From the NCBI RefSeq assembly GCF_004661485.1, contig NZ_PQVH01000008.1, positions 248,001 to 312,000 on the forward strand: a DNA stretch of 64,000 nt, in the 5' to 3' direction. Source of the DNA: Methylotenera oryzisoli (GTDB lineage Bacteria > Pseudomonadota > Gammaproteobacteria > Burkholderiales > Methylophilaceae). The position numbers were made by a program, and so were the translations under genes. The notes beneath the pieces were generated by a model that searched no databases, had not been told where the DNA came from, and saw only the letters and a list, made by a program, of their open reading frames with translations. Of the stretch, positions 19,918-29,417 are shown piece after piece; within the stretch, counting starts at the first letter, position 1; each line of letters begins with the position of its first letter.

Positions 19918-20748
19918 ATGCAACAAAGCAATATGTTCGACTATAAAAACTATCGCTATTTCAAAATAGCGGTCGTGGTTATCTTAATTGCATTAGCTGC
20001 CTTTCTGTTTTTTGAACCCGCGGTTGGTCATTACGGCGGTAGCTGGTTGGGTTATACCTTAGGTACGATATCTGCATGCATGGTGTTATGGATGACATGG
20101 TACGGCATCAGAAAAAGGCGCTACCGTGGCACTGGAGCCACTCAAGGCTGGCTATCTGCCCATATTTATCTAGGTACTGCACTCACCTTTATTGTCACCT
20201 TGCACAGCGGCTTTAACTTTGGGCTAAATATTCACACCTTAGCCTACGCCCTACTGCTGATCGTGGTGGCCAGCGGTTTCTTTGGTAATTACACCTACAT
20301 GATTTACCCGCGAAAAATGACAGAAAACATGGGTGAAGACAGCTTGGATGGCCTGCTGTTAAGAATTGCAGAGGCTGATAAGCTGGCACGCAAGATTGCA
20401 CTGCTGATGCCGGACGAAATTAACAATACCGTACTGCGTGCATGCCGTGAGACCTCCATTGGCCTGAGCTTAATTGATCAACTAAGCGGTTTCCAGCCTA
20501 ACTGTCCTTCTGCAAAAGCCGTGCAAGAGCTCACGATACTAGGTAAAGACTTAGCAGTAGAGCAACGTAAATTGTACCGCGAGCTATATTCGATTATGGT
20601 GCGCCGCGAATCATTAGTTAGACGCGCACGGCAAGACTTGATGTACCGCGCCAGGCTTGGTATCTGGCTATACTTGCATGTGCCGTTTACCGTAGGTTTA
20701 CTAGTCGCCATGCTCGCACATATCGTTGCAGTATTTGTGTATTGGTAA
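19918..20748 (+). CDS. Putative dihaem cytochrome b membrane protein
   Basis: A 276-aa membrane protein with about five helices: roughly residues 16-34, 42-62, 80-98, 104-124 and 250-274. Between helices 4 and 5 lies a soluble, partly helical cytoplasmic domain. Two helices each carry a pair of histidines 14 apart: His82/His96 and His254/His268. HX13H pairs on two helices are the classic arrangement for two transmembrane b haems, as in cytochrome bc1; His106 is extra. This would carry electrons across the membrane between the ferredoxin-bearing flavoprotein upstream and the decahaem protein downstream. Not recognised as a named family; the haem assignment is inference from motif spacing. Confidence 0.65.
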   Translation: MQQSNMFDYKNYRYFKIAVVVILIALAAFLFFEPAVGHYGGSWLGYTLGTISACMVLWMTWYGIRKRRYRGTGATQGWLSAHIYLGTALTFIVTLHSGFNFGLNIHTLAYALLLIVVASGFFGNYTYMIYPRKMTENMGEDSLDGLLLRIAEADKLARKIALLMPDEINNTVLRACRETSIGLSLIDQLSGFQPNCPSAKAVQELTILGKDLAVEQRKLYRELYSIMVRRESLVRRARQDLMYRARLGIWLYLHVPFTVGLLVAMLAHIVAVFVYW

Positions 20749-20836
20749 TGGCAAACTTAACACTACCCATCTAAATGCATTTGAAATAACAAAAATAACG
20801 CTGGGCAAAGCAAAAGCAGATGAATAGAACCTCTTT

Positions 20837-22483
20837 ATGATTAATTGTTTGTTAATAAAAATCACAACTAACTCGCGCGGGCTACCTGTACGCAATTACC
20901 GTACTATCCATGCAACAGAGTTAATGATTGGCCGTGGCGCAGAGTGCACAATTCACCTTGCAGATCCTCGCATTGCCATGCATCACGCTGTGATTAAAGA
21001 GTTAGAAGATGGCCATATCTACGTTGTCAGCCTGAACGGTGAAGTTGAGGTTGAGGGTGCGATACTGCAAAACGTCAAGCTCACGCCCGGCAAGCAAATC
21101 ATGATAGGCCCATACCAGCTCAATGTAGAGCCTGCGCCACCTGATGTTAATTTATCAATATCGCTCACGCTCACGCAGCCGTTACCTGATGACTATCAGG
21201 ACCTGAAAGCACGCACGCACGACCCATTACCCAACGCATTTAAATTCAAATGGCGTTTATCCATGTGGCTAGCGGCACTGATTGCCTTGACGTTTTTGCT
21301 ACTGCCGCTCGCGCAAAACTTAATTCCACCATTGCAAACATCGATGTCCACCCTCCCTTTCGGCTTTGACCGCATATGGAGCCCAGGCCGTATTTCAACC
21401 GCACATAGACACTTCGGCTCGCAATGCTTTAACTGCCATCAGGCACCGCTCAAAAAAGTATCAGATCAAGCCTGCGTCCACTGCCATCAGGACACTGCCC
21501 CTCATATTGCAGACCCAGAACTGCAAAAGCGATCACTAAAAGCTGCACACCGTTTTATTGGCAGCATGCGCTGTGCAGAGTGTCATCAAGAGCATAAGGC
21601 ACCACACCCACTGGCACGCCAAGATAACAATATGTGCATTAAATGTCATGGCGCCATTAGAACGATAGACCGAGATACCAAACTACCCAATATCCGTGAC
21701 TTTGAAAAACAGCACCCTGATTTCAAGCTAAGCTTTAAAACCGGGCCAAACGCCAAAGATGTTGTGCGCATTCCACAAGCAGAAAAAGCTAAACTCATCG
21801 AGAACTCAGGATTAAAATTCCCGCACAATCAACACGTTGGCAAAGTACAAGGCCCAAACGGGATTTGGGATGTACGTGAGCTTGCCTGCACCAGCTGCCA
21901 TCAGGCTGAAGGTAAAGAAATGCGCTTTAAAGCGCTCTCTTACAAAAACAACTGTAGCACTTGCCATACCAGTGAGCTGCAAATTGGGCCTAAAGACAAC
22001 AAACTGACACTACCACACGGTGATGAGCAGAATATGTTCAATTCCCTCAAGCTATACGCGCCAAAAGAGTTTGACCGCTATTCAGATCAGCTAAAAAATA
22101 ATGGCTGCGCATATTGCCATGCAATTCAAGATGCCCAGCCAGGCGACAAAACACCTTGGCAGACGATACCTTTACGCCTTAACAATGACTGGCTCAGTAA
22201 GGCTCAGTTTAACCATGCGGCACACAGAACACAGGAATGTACCAGCTGTCACAAAGTAGCGGAATCAATCAGCAGTGCAGATGTGGCTATCCCTGACCGT
22301 CAGTCATGCTTACTCTGTCACTCGGGCAACACACAAAAGCACAAGCGCATTGCAAGTAGCTGCATGTCATGCCATACCTTCCATAATGCACACCAAGGTT
22401 ATGACTTAATTACCGGCGCCAAGGTTGACTCCAAAGACATTGACCTCTTGAACGCATTGCCTAACGGCGCCAAGCAGCCGTAG
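20837..22483 (+). CDS. FHA domain - transmembrane helix - decahaem cytochrome c
   Basis: A 548-aa signal-anchor protein joining cytosolic signalling to periplasmic electron transfer. The N-terminal FHA domain (about residues 28-95) has the GR motif at 32-33, His50 and an NG pair. However, the serine of the canonical S-x-x-H is Ala47 (AMHH). A single helix lies at about 141-163. The rest contains ten CxxCH haem sites, from CFNCH at 197-201 to CMSCH at 509-513, plus many extra histidines suited to bis-His ligation. It follows the cytochrome b gene by 88 bases. Probable function is accepting or donating electrons on the periplasmic side; partner and direction are unknown. Confidence 0.88.
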   Translation: MINCLLIKITTNSRGLPVRNYRTIHATELMIGRGAECTIHLADPRIAMHHAVIKELEDGHIYVVSLNGEVEVEGAILQNVKLTPGKQIMIGPYQLNVEPAPPDVNLSISLTLTQPLPDDYQDLKARTHDPLPNAFKFKWRLSMWLAALIALTFLLLPLAQNLIPPLQTSMSTLPFGFDRIWSPGRISTAHRHFGSQCFNCHQAPLKKVSDQACVHCHQDTAPHIADPELQKRSLKAAHRFIGSMRCAECHQEHKAPHPLARQDNNMCIKCHGAIRTIDRDTKLPNIRDFEKQHPDFKLSFKTGPNAKDVVRIPQAEKAKLIENSGLKFPHNQHVGKVQGPNGIWDVRELACTSCHQAEGKEMRFKALSYKNNCSTCHTSELQIGPKDNKLTLPHGDEQNMFNSLKLYAPKEFDRYSDQLKNNGCAYCHAIQDAQPGDKTPWQTIPLRLNNDWLSKAQFNHAAHRTQECTSCHKVAESISSADVAIPDRQSCLLCHSGNTQKHKRIASSCMSCHTFHNAHQGYDLITGAKVDSKDIDLLNALPNGAKQP

Positions 22484-22522
22484 GGATTGATACAAAAAAT
22501 TTAAACTTATTACTCTTAAATA

Positions 22523-24007
22523 ATGATGACTGTAGATAAAGTAGATGTACTTCTGGTAGGTGGCGGCGTGATGAGTGCCACTTTAGCCACATTACTCAAT
22601 GAACTAGCCCCATTAATGCACATGACCATGGTAGAGCGCTTACCATCGATTGCGACTGAAAGTACTGATGCATGGAACAACGCTGGTACAGGCCATGCCG
22701 GTTATTGCGAGTTAAACTACACACCTACAGATGATGCTGGCAATATCAGCATTAATCGCGCACTGGCCATCAATGCCTCTTTTGAAGTCTCATTGCAGCT
22801 ATGGGCAAGCTTAGTAGAAAAAAACGCACTGCCAGCGCCAGCCAAATTTATTAATAAAACACCTCACCTCAGTTTTGTCTGGGGTGAAGAAAATGTAGCG
22901 TTCTTACGCAAACGCCACCGCCTGCTGCAGGAGCATCCATTATTTAAGGATATGGAGTTCAGTGATGACACTACAAAGCTCACCGAGTGGATGCCACTGA
23001 TGATGCAACAGCGTACGGACAATGAAAAAGTCGCAGCAACACGCGTCAGCTATGGCTCAGATATTGATTTTGGCTCACTCACACGTGAACTGGTTAAACA
23101 CTTACAGCAAACACCCAGCTTCCAATTAAATGTCAGCACCGAAGTCACAGGGCTTAAACAGTTAGATAACGGTCGTTGGCTGGTCAATATCAAAGACCTC
23201 ACTACCAAGAAACAAAAAAAAATTGAAGCTGGCTTTGTGTTCCTAGGTGCTGGCGGTGGCGCATTAAAGCTACTGCAAAAGTCAGGCATCCCTGAAAGCC
23301 AAGGCTACGGCGGTTTTCCAGTAAGTGGTCAATGGCTAGTATGCAACAACCCTGACATCATTAAGCAACATAACAGTAAGGTATATGGCAAAGCTGCAAT
23401 TGGTGCGCCACCGATGTCGGTACCACATTTAGACACGCGCATTATCAACGGTAAACCAGCGTTGCTATTTGGGCCATATGCAGGGTTTACCACCAAGTTT
23501 TTGAAAAAAGGCTCCTATCTAGACTTATTCAAGTCTGTTAAGCCTAATAATTTAAAATCTTTACTAGGCGCAGGCCGTCACAATATGGATTTAACGCGCT
23601 ATTTGATTGGCGAAGCCCTACAAAAGCATTCATCGCGCGTGACTACCCTGCGTGAGTTTTACCCGCTAGCCGCTGATGCAGATTGGCACCTTGAAAGCGC
23701 GGGGAAGCGTGTACAAATTATCAAGCAGTGTGATGAAAAAGGCGGGAAACTGGAGTTCGGTACAGAAATAGTTGCCGCAAAAGATGGTAGCATTGCCGGC
23801 TTATTGGGTGCCTCACCCGGCGCCTCGGTTTCGGTACAGGCAATGATTAATGTCATTGAACGCTGCTTCTCAGACAAAATTAAAACTGAGCAATGGCGTA
23901 GCCGAATTAAAGCATTAATTCCCAGCTACGGTGAGTCATTAATTGATGATAGCCAGCTCTTAGCGCAAGTGCGTAACCGTACCTTACAAGTACTCAATTT
24001 GCGCTAA
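22523..24007 (+). CDS. mqo: Malate:quinone oxidoreductase
   Basis: Membrane-associated FAD enzyme oxidising malate to oxaloacetate with quinone as acceptor, a TCA-cycle step. It is 494 aa, normal for Mqo. The N-terminal dinucleotide motif is VLLVGGGVMSATLATLL. Family signatures include STDAWNNAGTGHAGYCELNY near residue 50 and TRYLIGEALQKH in the C-terminal half. Two adjacent ATG codons open the gene (22523 and 22526). It follows the decahaem gene by 39 bases and may share its transcript. The stem-loop at 24099-24132 would end transcription. Confidence 0.96.
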   Translation: MMTVDKVDVLLVGGGVMSATLATLLNELAPLMHMTMVERLPSIATESTDAWNNAGTGHAGYCELNYTPTDDAGNISINRALAINASFEVSLQLWASLVEKNALPAPAKFINKTPHLSFVWGEENVAFLRKRHRLLQEHPLFKDMEFSDDTTKLTEWMPLMMQQRTDNEKVAATRVSYGSDIDFGSLTRELVKHLQQTPSFQLNVSTEVTGLKQLDNGRWLVNIKDLTTKKQKKIEAGFVFLGAGGGALKLLQKSGIPESQGYGGFPVSGQWLVCNNPDIIKQHNSKVYGKAAIGAPPMSVPHLDTRIINGKPALLFGPYAGFTTKFLKKGSYLDLFKSVKPNNLKSLLGAGRHNMDLTRYLIGEALQKHSSRVTTLREFYPLAADADWHLESAGKRVQIIKQCDEKGGKLEFGTEIVAAKDGSIAGLLGASPGASVSVQAMINVIERCFSDKIKTEQWRSRIKALIPSYGESLIDDSQLLAQVRNRTLQVLNLR

Positions 24008-24098
24008 TTTAAGCGCTAACTTAAGATTCTTTTCGAAGAGGCTTTTTCAAAAACTTCTTGTAAAAAGCGCTTACTCAAAAACACCCATACAAAAGTAC

Positions 24099-24132
24099 AA
24101 CAGGGCTGTGATTACTCAATCACAGCCCTGTT
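24099..24132. terminator. Bidirectional terminator between mqo and rlmB
   Basis: A perfect 15-bp stem (AACAGGGCTGTGATT with AATCACAGCCCTGTT) around a four-base ACTC loop. It lies between two convergent genes, so it could serve both. T-runs are weak on both sides, but the stem is very stable. Confidence 0.8.
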
Positions 24133-24160
24133 AATTGCTATACAAGGTTTATCGTCGGTA

Positions 24161-24913
24161 CTAGACAGCTAAACTTCTTTGGCGCCTTACTTCATACAAG
24201 CAAATACCGCTCGCCACACTTACGTTCAAGCTCTGTACAGAGCCAAACATTGGGATCGTCATCAATGCGTCACAAGTTTCTGCAGTCAAGCGGCGCATAC
24301 CGTCGCCTTCTGCACCTAATACAACAGCAATTGGACCACTCAGCTTAGTATTTAATAAAGTGCTTGGTGCATCCATCGTAGTGCCAACGACAAAAACACC
24401 AGCCTCTTTTAGCTCACGAATTGTTCTGGCTAAATTGGTTACCGCAATAAAAGGCACTGTTTCAGCTGCACCACAGGCCACCTTACGCACGGTAGCATTA
24501 AGGCCTGCTGCTCTATCCTTAGGCGCAATCACTGCGTGCACACCCATAGCGTCAGCTACACGTAAACAAGCGCCCAAATTATGCGGGTCTTCTACACCAT
24601 CTAAAATCAAAAAGAATGCTGGTTCAGATAAGTCTGACTCTAAAATATCATGAATATCTTTGTATGGAATTGGCGTATCTACCACACGCGCAATCACACC
24701 TTGGTGGCGGCCGTTCATCCCTGCCATGCCATCCAGACGGCTACGTTCAACCTGCATTGTGCGTACGCCTGATGACTCTGCCATGCTAAGCAAATCTTTC
24801 ATCCGTGCGTCAACGCGATCTCGGTCAATTAAAATCTCTTGTACGCTAGCACTGTGCTGGCGCAATCGGCTTAATACTGCATGAAAGCCAAATAAAATAC
24901 GGGCGTCACTCAT
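24161..24913 (-). CDS. rlmB: 23S rRNA (guanosine-2'-O)-methyltransferase RlmB
   Basis: SpoU/TrmH-family (SPOUT) enzyme methylating a conserved guanosine of 23S rRNA. It is 250 aa. An N-terminal L30e-like substrate-binding domain (about 1-75) has the start [16 protein letters not shown]. The SPOUT catalytic part has [32 protein letters not shown] and the knot segment [17 protein letters not shown]. Its start overlaps the rnr stop as ATGA, a common rnr-rlmB pairing. Confidence 0.96.
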   Translation of the reverse strand: MSDARILFGFHAVLSRLRQHSASVQEILIDRDRVDARMKDLLSMAESSGVRTMQVERSRLDGMAGMNGRHQGVIARVVDTPIPYKDIHDILESDLSEPAFFLILDGVEDPHNLGACLRVADAMGVHAVIAPKDRAAGLNATVRKVACGAAETVPFIAVTNLARTIRELKEAGVFVVGTTMDAPSTLLNTKLSGPIAVVLGAEGDGMRRLTAETCDALMTIPMFGSVQSLNVSVASGICLYEVRRQRSLAV

Positions 24914-27408
24914 TTTTTTACCTTACGTTTTGTGGTTGCTTTACTTGCCACTTTTTTGGGTTTACTGGTTTTAGTTTTATTTTTTGGTTTAGGTGAGGCT
25001 TTAGATGTACTCACAGGTTTATCCGAAAAACCTGTTTTAGGGCCACGCTTAGGCTTTTTACCAAACGAGTCACCAAACTTCACATTGTCTGCTTTTGGGC
25101 TTTGCGCACCTGCCCCTTCAAATTTAGGAGTGGATTTTACAGCAGATTGCGTGCGAGCACTTGATTTATTCGTGCCATCTTTAACTTTTGAAACTACGTT
25201 AGATTCATCACCTAATTCACTGTTTTTATTTACTAAAGTAAAATCTATCTTCGTAGTTTCTAAATCAACGCGTACAACCTTAATAGTTAAGCGATCACCT
25301 AGGCGATAACGCACGCCAGTACGTTCACCAGCCATCTCGTGTCGTGCTTTGTCATAGATAAAGTAATCATTACCTAACTCTGTCACATGTAGCAAACCTT
25401 CAACGTACACACCATCTAATGCCACAAATAAACCAAAGCTAGTTACGCCGGCAACGGTGCCTTCAAACACTTCACCAATCTTGTCTTGCATATAAAAACA
25501 CTTCAGCCAATTGGTCACATCGCGTGTCGCATCGTCTGCACGGCGCTCAGTCATGGAGCATTGCTCGCCTAAGCTATTCCAATCGCTCGCTTTGTAGCGC
25601 TCCCCATTCAGCACTGCCTTAATTGCACGATGAATCAATAAATCCGGGTAACGGCGAATCGGCGAAGTAAAGTGCGCATAAGCTTCATAAGCTAAACCAA
25701 AATGTCCTACATTATCGGGGCTATACACAGCCTGCTGCATTGAGCGTAACAGCACTGTTTGCAATAGCTGAGCATCTGGGCGATCTTTAATTCGTGCTAA
25801 CAGCTTGCCGTAGTCTTTAGCGTGCGGCGAGTCACCGCCACCTACGCCAAAACCAAACTCACCCATAAACGTGCGTAAAAGCTCTAGTTTTTCAGGGGTT
25901 GGGCCTTCGTGTATACGGTACAACGCTGGATGCTCATGTTTTTTAAGAAACTCAGCAGCACAGACGTTTGCCGCAAGCATGCACTCTTCAATCAGTTTAT
26001 GCGCTTCATTACGTGTGCTTGGCTCAATGCGCTCAATTTTACCTTGATCATTAAAGATCATAATGGTTTCAGAGGACTCAAACTCAATCGCACCACGCTT
26101 TTCGCGCTGCGCTTGTGATAACTGATACACGCTATACAAATGCTGCAAATGTGGCACTAGCCAAGCATATTCTTGTGCCAACTCCCCTTCTGGGTTTTGC
26201 AGTATTTCAAATACTTGGTTGTAGGTCATGCGTGCTTTTGAACGCATGACAGACGGGTAAAATTTATACTGCTTAACGATGCCGGCACCATCTAATTGCA
26301 TATCGCAAATCATGCATAAACGCTCTACATCAGGGTTAAGTGAGCATAGGCCGTTAGACAAAGCCTCAGGCAGCATTGGAATCACACGGCGCGGGAAGTA
26401 AACAGAGTTACCTCGCTCTAAAGCACCTTTGTCTAATGCATCATGCGGCTTTACATAGAAACTTACGTCTGCAATCGCCACCACTAAACGCCAGCCTTTA
26501 CCTTGTGGCTCCGCATAAACCGCATCATCGAAGTCACGCGCAGTTTCACCATCAATGGTAATCAATGGCATTTCACGGCAATCAATGCGGCCCTTATAGT
26601 CGTCCGGCTGTACTAGTTTAGGATAAGACTCTGCCAGACTTATCGCCTCTGCAGTAAACTGATGCGGCAGATTGTGCTTGCGTAAAGCAATTTCAATCTC
26701 CATGCCGCTATCGGCATAGTTACCTAAAATCTCAACCACTTTACCCATAGGCTGCGCATGCGGTGAAGGCTGCTCCGTAAGCTCTACCATGACTACTTGG
26801 CCAGGCTTGGCCTGCATATCTAAATGATACGGAATAAGAATATCCAAGTTAATGCGCTTATCTTCCGCAGCTACAATGGTCACACCAGCCGTGCGAATTA
26901 CGCGCCCAACCAAGCGTTGTGTTCTGCGTTCCAGAACCTCTACAATTTTGCCTTCAGGACGACCTCTTCTATCCAAGCCACTCATGCGGACCATGGCACG
27001 GTCACCGTGCATGACTTGTGACATTTCTTTCGGGCTTAAAAACAAATCCTCGCTCTTGGTTTTATCATCTGGAATCAGAAAACCGAAACCATCAGGGTGA
27101 CCTTGGATAACACCGGCAATTAAATCCAGTTTATCTGCGATACAAAGCGCACCTTTTCTATTTTTAATAATCTGACCTTCGCGTTCCATCGCATTTAGTC
27201 GTCTATTAAAAACTTCGCGCTCAGCATCACTGATGTCTAGCAACAAGTATAGTTGCTCTACGCTTAATGGCACACCTTGGTCGCTCATGGTGCTAAGAAT
27301 CAGTTCACGGCTAGGGAGAGGAGTTTCGTAGCGGCTGGCCTCACGCGCTGCATGAGGGTCATTACTTCTTTTACTTTTGTGAGTATTTTTATGGTTTGTC
27401 ATTGACAA
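24910..27408 (-). CDS. rnr: Ribonuclease R
   Basis: 3'-5' exoribonuclease degrading structured RNA. It is 832 aa. N-terminal winged helix and cold-shock domains cover about 30-240. The RNB catalytic domain has the aspartates of [13 protein letters not shown] near residue 290 and the [17 protein letters not shown] motif. An S1 domain lies near 650-730, followed by a long Lys/Ser/Thr-rich basic tail typical of RNase R. ATG codons at 27408 and 27402 are both possible. It is coupled to rlmB. Confidence 0.97.
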   Translation of the reverse strand: MSMTNHKNTHKSKRSNDPHAAREASRYETPLPSRELILSTMSDQGVPLSVEQLYLLLDISDAEREVFNRRLNAMEREGQIIKNRKGALCIADKLDLIAGVIQGHPDGFGFLIPDDKTKSEDLFLSPKEMSQVMHGDRAMVRMSGLDRRGRPEGKIVEVLERRTQRLVGRVIRTAGVTIVAAEDKRINLDILIPYHLDMQAKPGQVVMVELTEQPSPHAQPMGKVVEILGNYADSGMEIEIALRKHNLPHQFTAEAISLAESYPKLVQPDDYKGRIDCREMPLITIDGETARDFDDAVYAEPQGKGWRLVVAIADVSFYVKPHDALDKGALERGNSVYFPRRVIPMLPEALSNGLCSLNPDVERLCMICDMQLDGAGIVKQYKFYPSVMRSKARMTYNQVFEILQNPEGELAQEYAWLVPHLQHLYSVYQLSQAQREKRGAIEFESSETIMIFNDQGKIERIEPSTRNEAHKLIEECMLAANVCAAEFLKKHEHPALYRIHEGPTPEKLELLRTFMGEFGFGVGGGDSPHAKDYGKLLARIKDRPDAQLLQTVLLRSMQQAVYSPDNVGHFGLAYEAYAHFTSPIRRYPDLLIHRAIKAVLNGERYKASDWNSLGEQCSMTERRADDATRDVTNWLKCFYMQDKIGEVFEGTVAGVTSFGLFVALDGVYVEGLLHVTELGNDYFIYDKARHEMAGERTGVRYRLGDRLTIKVVRVDLETTKIDFTLVNKNSELGDESNVVSKVKDGTNKSSARTQSAVKSTPKFEGAGAQSPKADNVKFGDSFGKKPKRGPKTGFSDKPVSTSKASPKPKNKTKTSKPKKVASKATTKRKVKK

Positions 27409-27467
27409 AGCTTACCTTTAATATAAAATTCAACGCCTTGATTTGCTAAGTATTTATAGTAGCAAAT

Positions 27468-27552
27468 GCCCAGATGGCGGAATTGGTAGACGCGCTAGTT
27501 TCAGGTACTAGTATCGAAAGATGTGGAGATTCGAGTTCTCTTCTGGGCACCA
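27468..27552 (+). tRNA. tRNA-Leu (anticodon CAG)
   Basis: An 85-base class II tRNA with CCA encoded. The acceptor stem is GCCCAGA paired with TCTGGGC, followed by discriminator A and CCA. The D-arm contains TGGTAGACGCG. The anticodon stem CTAGT/ACTAG encloses loop TTCAGGT with anticodon CAG, reading CUG leucine codons. A long variable arm and a TTCGAGTTC T-loop complete the fold. Confidence 0.97.
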
Positions 27553-27640
27553 TCGTATTTATCCGATTACAAGCCGCTGTTGGGCTTTTAATCTAACTAT
27601 TACAATCATGCCATATTGTAACGCTAACAATGATGATTAG

Positions 27641-27686
27641 GGGCGTGAAATCATTAAAGCATCAAAAGATTCAATCAATCACGCCC
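27641..27686. repeat. 8-bp inverted repeat downstream of the epsA-like gene
   Basis: GGGCGTGA at 27641-27648 is perfectly complementary to TCACGCCC at 27679-27686, enclosing 30 bases with some further weak pairing. It lies between tRNA-Leu and the end of the LuxR-type gene and could act as a terminator for that gene; no T-run follows. Confidence 0.35.
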
Positions 27687-27699
27687 ATGTTATAGGCTT

Positions 27700-28521
27700 C
27701 TAGTTGTAAACCGAATGCGCACCCTGTTGCACTTGAAGCTGCTTCAGTTTAGTTGAAGGCACATTTGCCAACAAAGCCACCGCCTGAGCCCTGCGTCCAA
27801 TATTTAATTTCTGGAAAATTCTTTTCAGATGGCTTTTCACTGTATTTTGGCTAATACTCAATATCATGCCAATTTCCTGATTGGTTTTACCAGCTTTAAT
27901 CCAGCTAATCACCTCAATCTCGCGCTCACTCAAACTTGACAAGTTTACGCCATCGGCCACTGCCAGCACGTCCAACTGCTCAAGTGGTTTAATTTTACGC
28001 AAAATATAATCTATATGCGGCATGATAAAATCCATCATTTGCACATTGATTTCTAGCTTATATTCTTTACTAAAGAATACATATAAACACTCCTCGCCGC
28101 TTCTTTGGTTATTTACGCCATAAACAAGGAGTGAGTTTATCTCAAGCAACTGGTCAGGAAATACTGTTTTGATTTTCTGAAAGATTACGTTTTGACTCAC
28201 CGCATTGATGAGAAAACAATCACAGCCAGATGCAATCCAATATGTGTATAAATCACCTAAAAACTCACTTACACGATCTGAAGCATCAATAATGGCTGGG
28301 GTTCTTAGATCTTTTAGGTTAGAGGCCGCATCATAATGTAACTGGCCATCCTGCTGTTGTCTAAGGTCACCCCAGGCAGTAAGCAGCATGTCATGTGGAA
28401 TTAGCTCAGCCACGCTATTTTGTAACCACACAAAATAATCCAAGTGAGTCTTAATCTGATGCGAACGCTGAATAACAGCCGTCGCTACGTTTACATATTG
28501 ATTGATTGATTCTTTTTTCAT
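27700..28521 (-). CDS. epsA: EpsA-like LuxR-family transcriptional regulator
   Basis: A 273-aa regulator with an uncharacterised sensor-like N-terminal region (about 1-195) and a C-terminal LuxR/GerE helix-turn-helix. The HTH has LSEREIEVISWIKAGKTNQE and QNTVKSHLKRIFQKLN. The layout matches the EpsA regulators associated with exosortase/PEP-CTERM exopolysaccharide loci, known from a methylotroph. I chose the ATG at 28521 because AGGTG precedes it; an upstream ATG at 28554 lacks a ribosome site. The large polysaccharide locus starts 1.7 kb away and is a plausible target, though a separate EPS operon elsewhere is equally possible. Confidence 0.78.
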   Translation of the reverse strand: MKKESINQYVNVATAVIQRSHQIKTHLDYFVWLQNSVAELIPHDMLLTAWGDLRQQQDGQLHYDAASNLKDLRTPAIIDASDRVSEFLGDLYTYWIASGCDCFLINAVSQNVIFQKIKTVFPDQLLEINSLLVYGVNNQRSGEECLYVFFSKEYKLEINVQMMDFIMPHIDYILRKIKPLEQLDVLAVADGVNLSSLSEREIEVISWIKAGKTNQEIGMILSISQNTVKSHLKRIFQKLNIGRRAQAVALLANVPSTKLKQLQVQQGAHSVYN

Positions 28522-28735
28522 GATTTGGCACCTATTCATGGGCATTTTGCTCATGTTAATAAGATTGCAAATTAGATGCCAAGAATCAAACCATTAAAAA
28601 TCAATAAGTTACAAAGAAAATATCTTTAAAAGCAGTAAGTGTTGTTATGATGCCAACTCTAGTGTCAAAATCACAACACATTTAGCGCAAAAAGGGTGAA
28701 TGCGGGTGAATGAAAGCAACGTCTAAAATATGACA

Positions 28736-29278
28736 CTAGGTTTGCAATGCATAAATTGCCGGTAAATTACGCCACCAACCATAAACATCCATGCCATAGC
28801 CAAAAACATATTCGTTTGGCACCTCAAGGCCTACAAAATCCGCCTTTATCGGCTTTACATGATCAAGTTTTTTCTCAATCAGCACGGCGGTAAGCACGCG
28901 GGCAGCTCCCAGCATCAAACATTTATCTTGAATCGCCTTTAATGTGATGCCTTCGTCGAGAATATCGTCTAACAAAAGTACAGTACGGCCAGACAAGTCC
29001 AACTTAGGTAGCGCTTTCCATTCCAGCATTTTTCCCACCGTTTTATTTTGATATCTGCTGGCATGCACGTAATCAAGCTCAAGTGGAAAGCTCAGTTGGG
29101 TGAGTAACTGCCCAGAAAACACCACGCCACCACCCATGACACAAATCACTACAGGGCTTGTGGCTGCCAATGTGTTAGTAATTTCATTCGCCATCGTGGC
29201 AATTGCAGCTTCCACAACTTCTTTTGTGTGAATGATGTTTGATTGCGCTAAGAGCTGCTGGGGATGCAATGTTTCCAA
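28736..29278 (-). CDS. hpt: Hypoxanthine-guanine phosphoribosyltransferase
   Basis: Purine salvage enzyme joining hypoxanthine or guanine to PRPP in the cytoplasm. It is 180 aa with the PRPP-binding motif VLLLDDILDEGITL at about residues 98-111, the upstream VICVMGGGVVFSGQL loop, and the C-terminal FVGLEVPNEYVFGYGMD segment that binds the purine. Monocistronic here, between the epsA-like gene and the polysaccharide locus. Confidence 0.93.
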   Translation of the reverse strand: METLHPQQLLAQSNIIHTKEVVEAAIATMANEITNTLAATSPVVICVMGGGVVFSGQLLTQLSFPLELDYVHASRYQNKTVGKMLEWKALPKLDLSGRTVLLLDDILDEGITLKAIQDKCLMLGAARVLTAVLIEKKLDHVKPIKADFVGLEVPNEYVFGYGMDVYGWWRNLPAIYALQT

Positions 29279-29417
29279 TTGTCGATTAACCCGTAAAAAT
29301 TACAATAAAAGAAAAGACTAAAAGCCGTAAATATGCTTCATACCGCTCAACATTCAAGCAAGCATTGAGTGTGCTTCAGTGTATTAAGATGCAGCGTAAG
29401 TCATCTTACTCACAGTG

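Noticed and set aside
24932-25309. Antisense frame of 125 codons in the rnr 3' end
   Set aside because: It is the complement of the Lys/Ser-rich RNase R tail; its Leu/Val-rich composition is a by-product of that bias.
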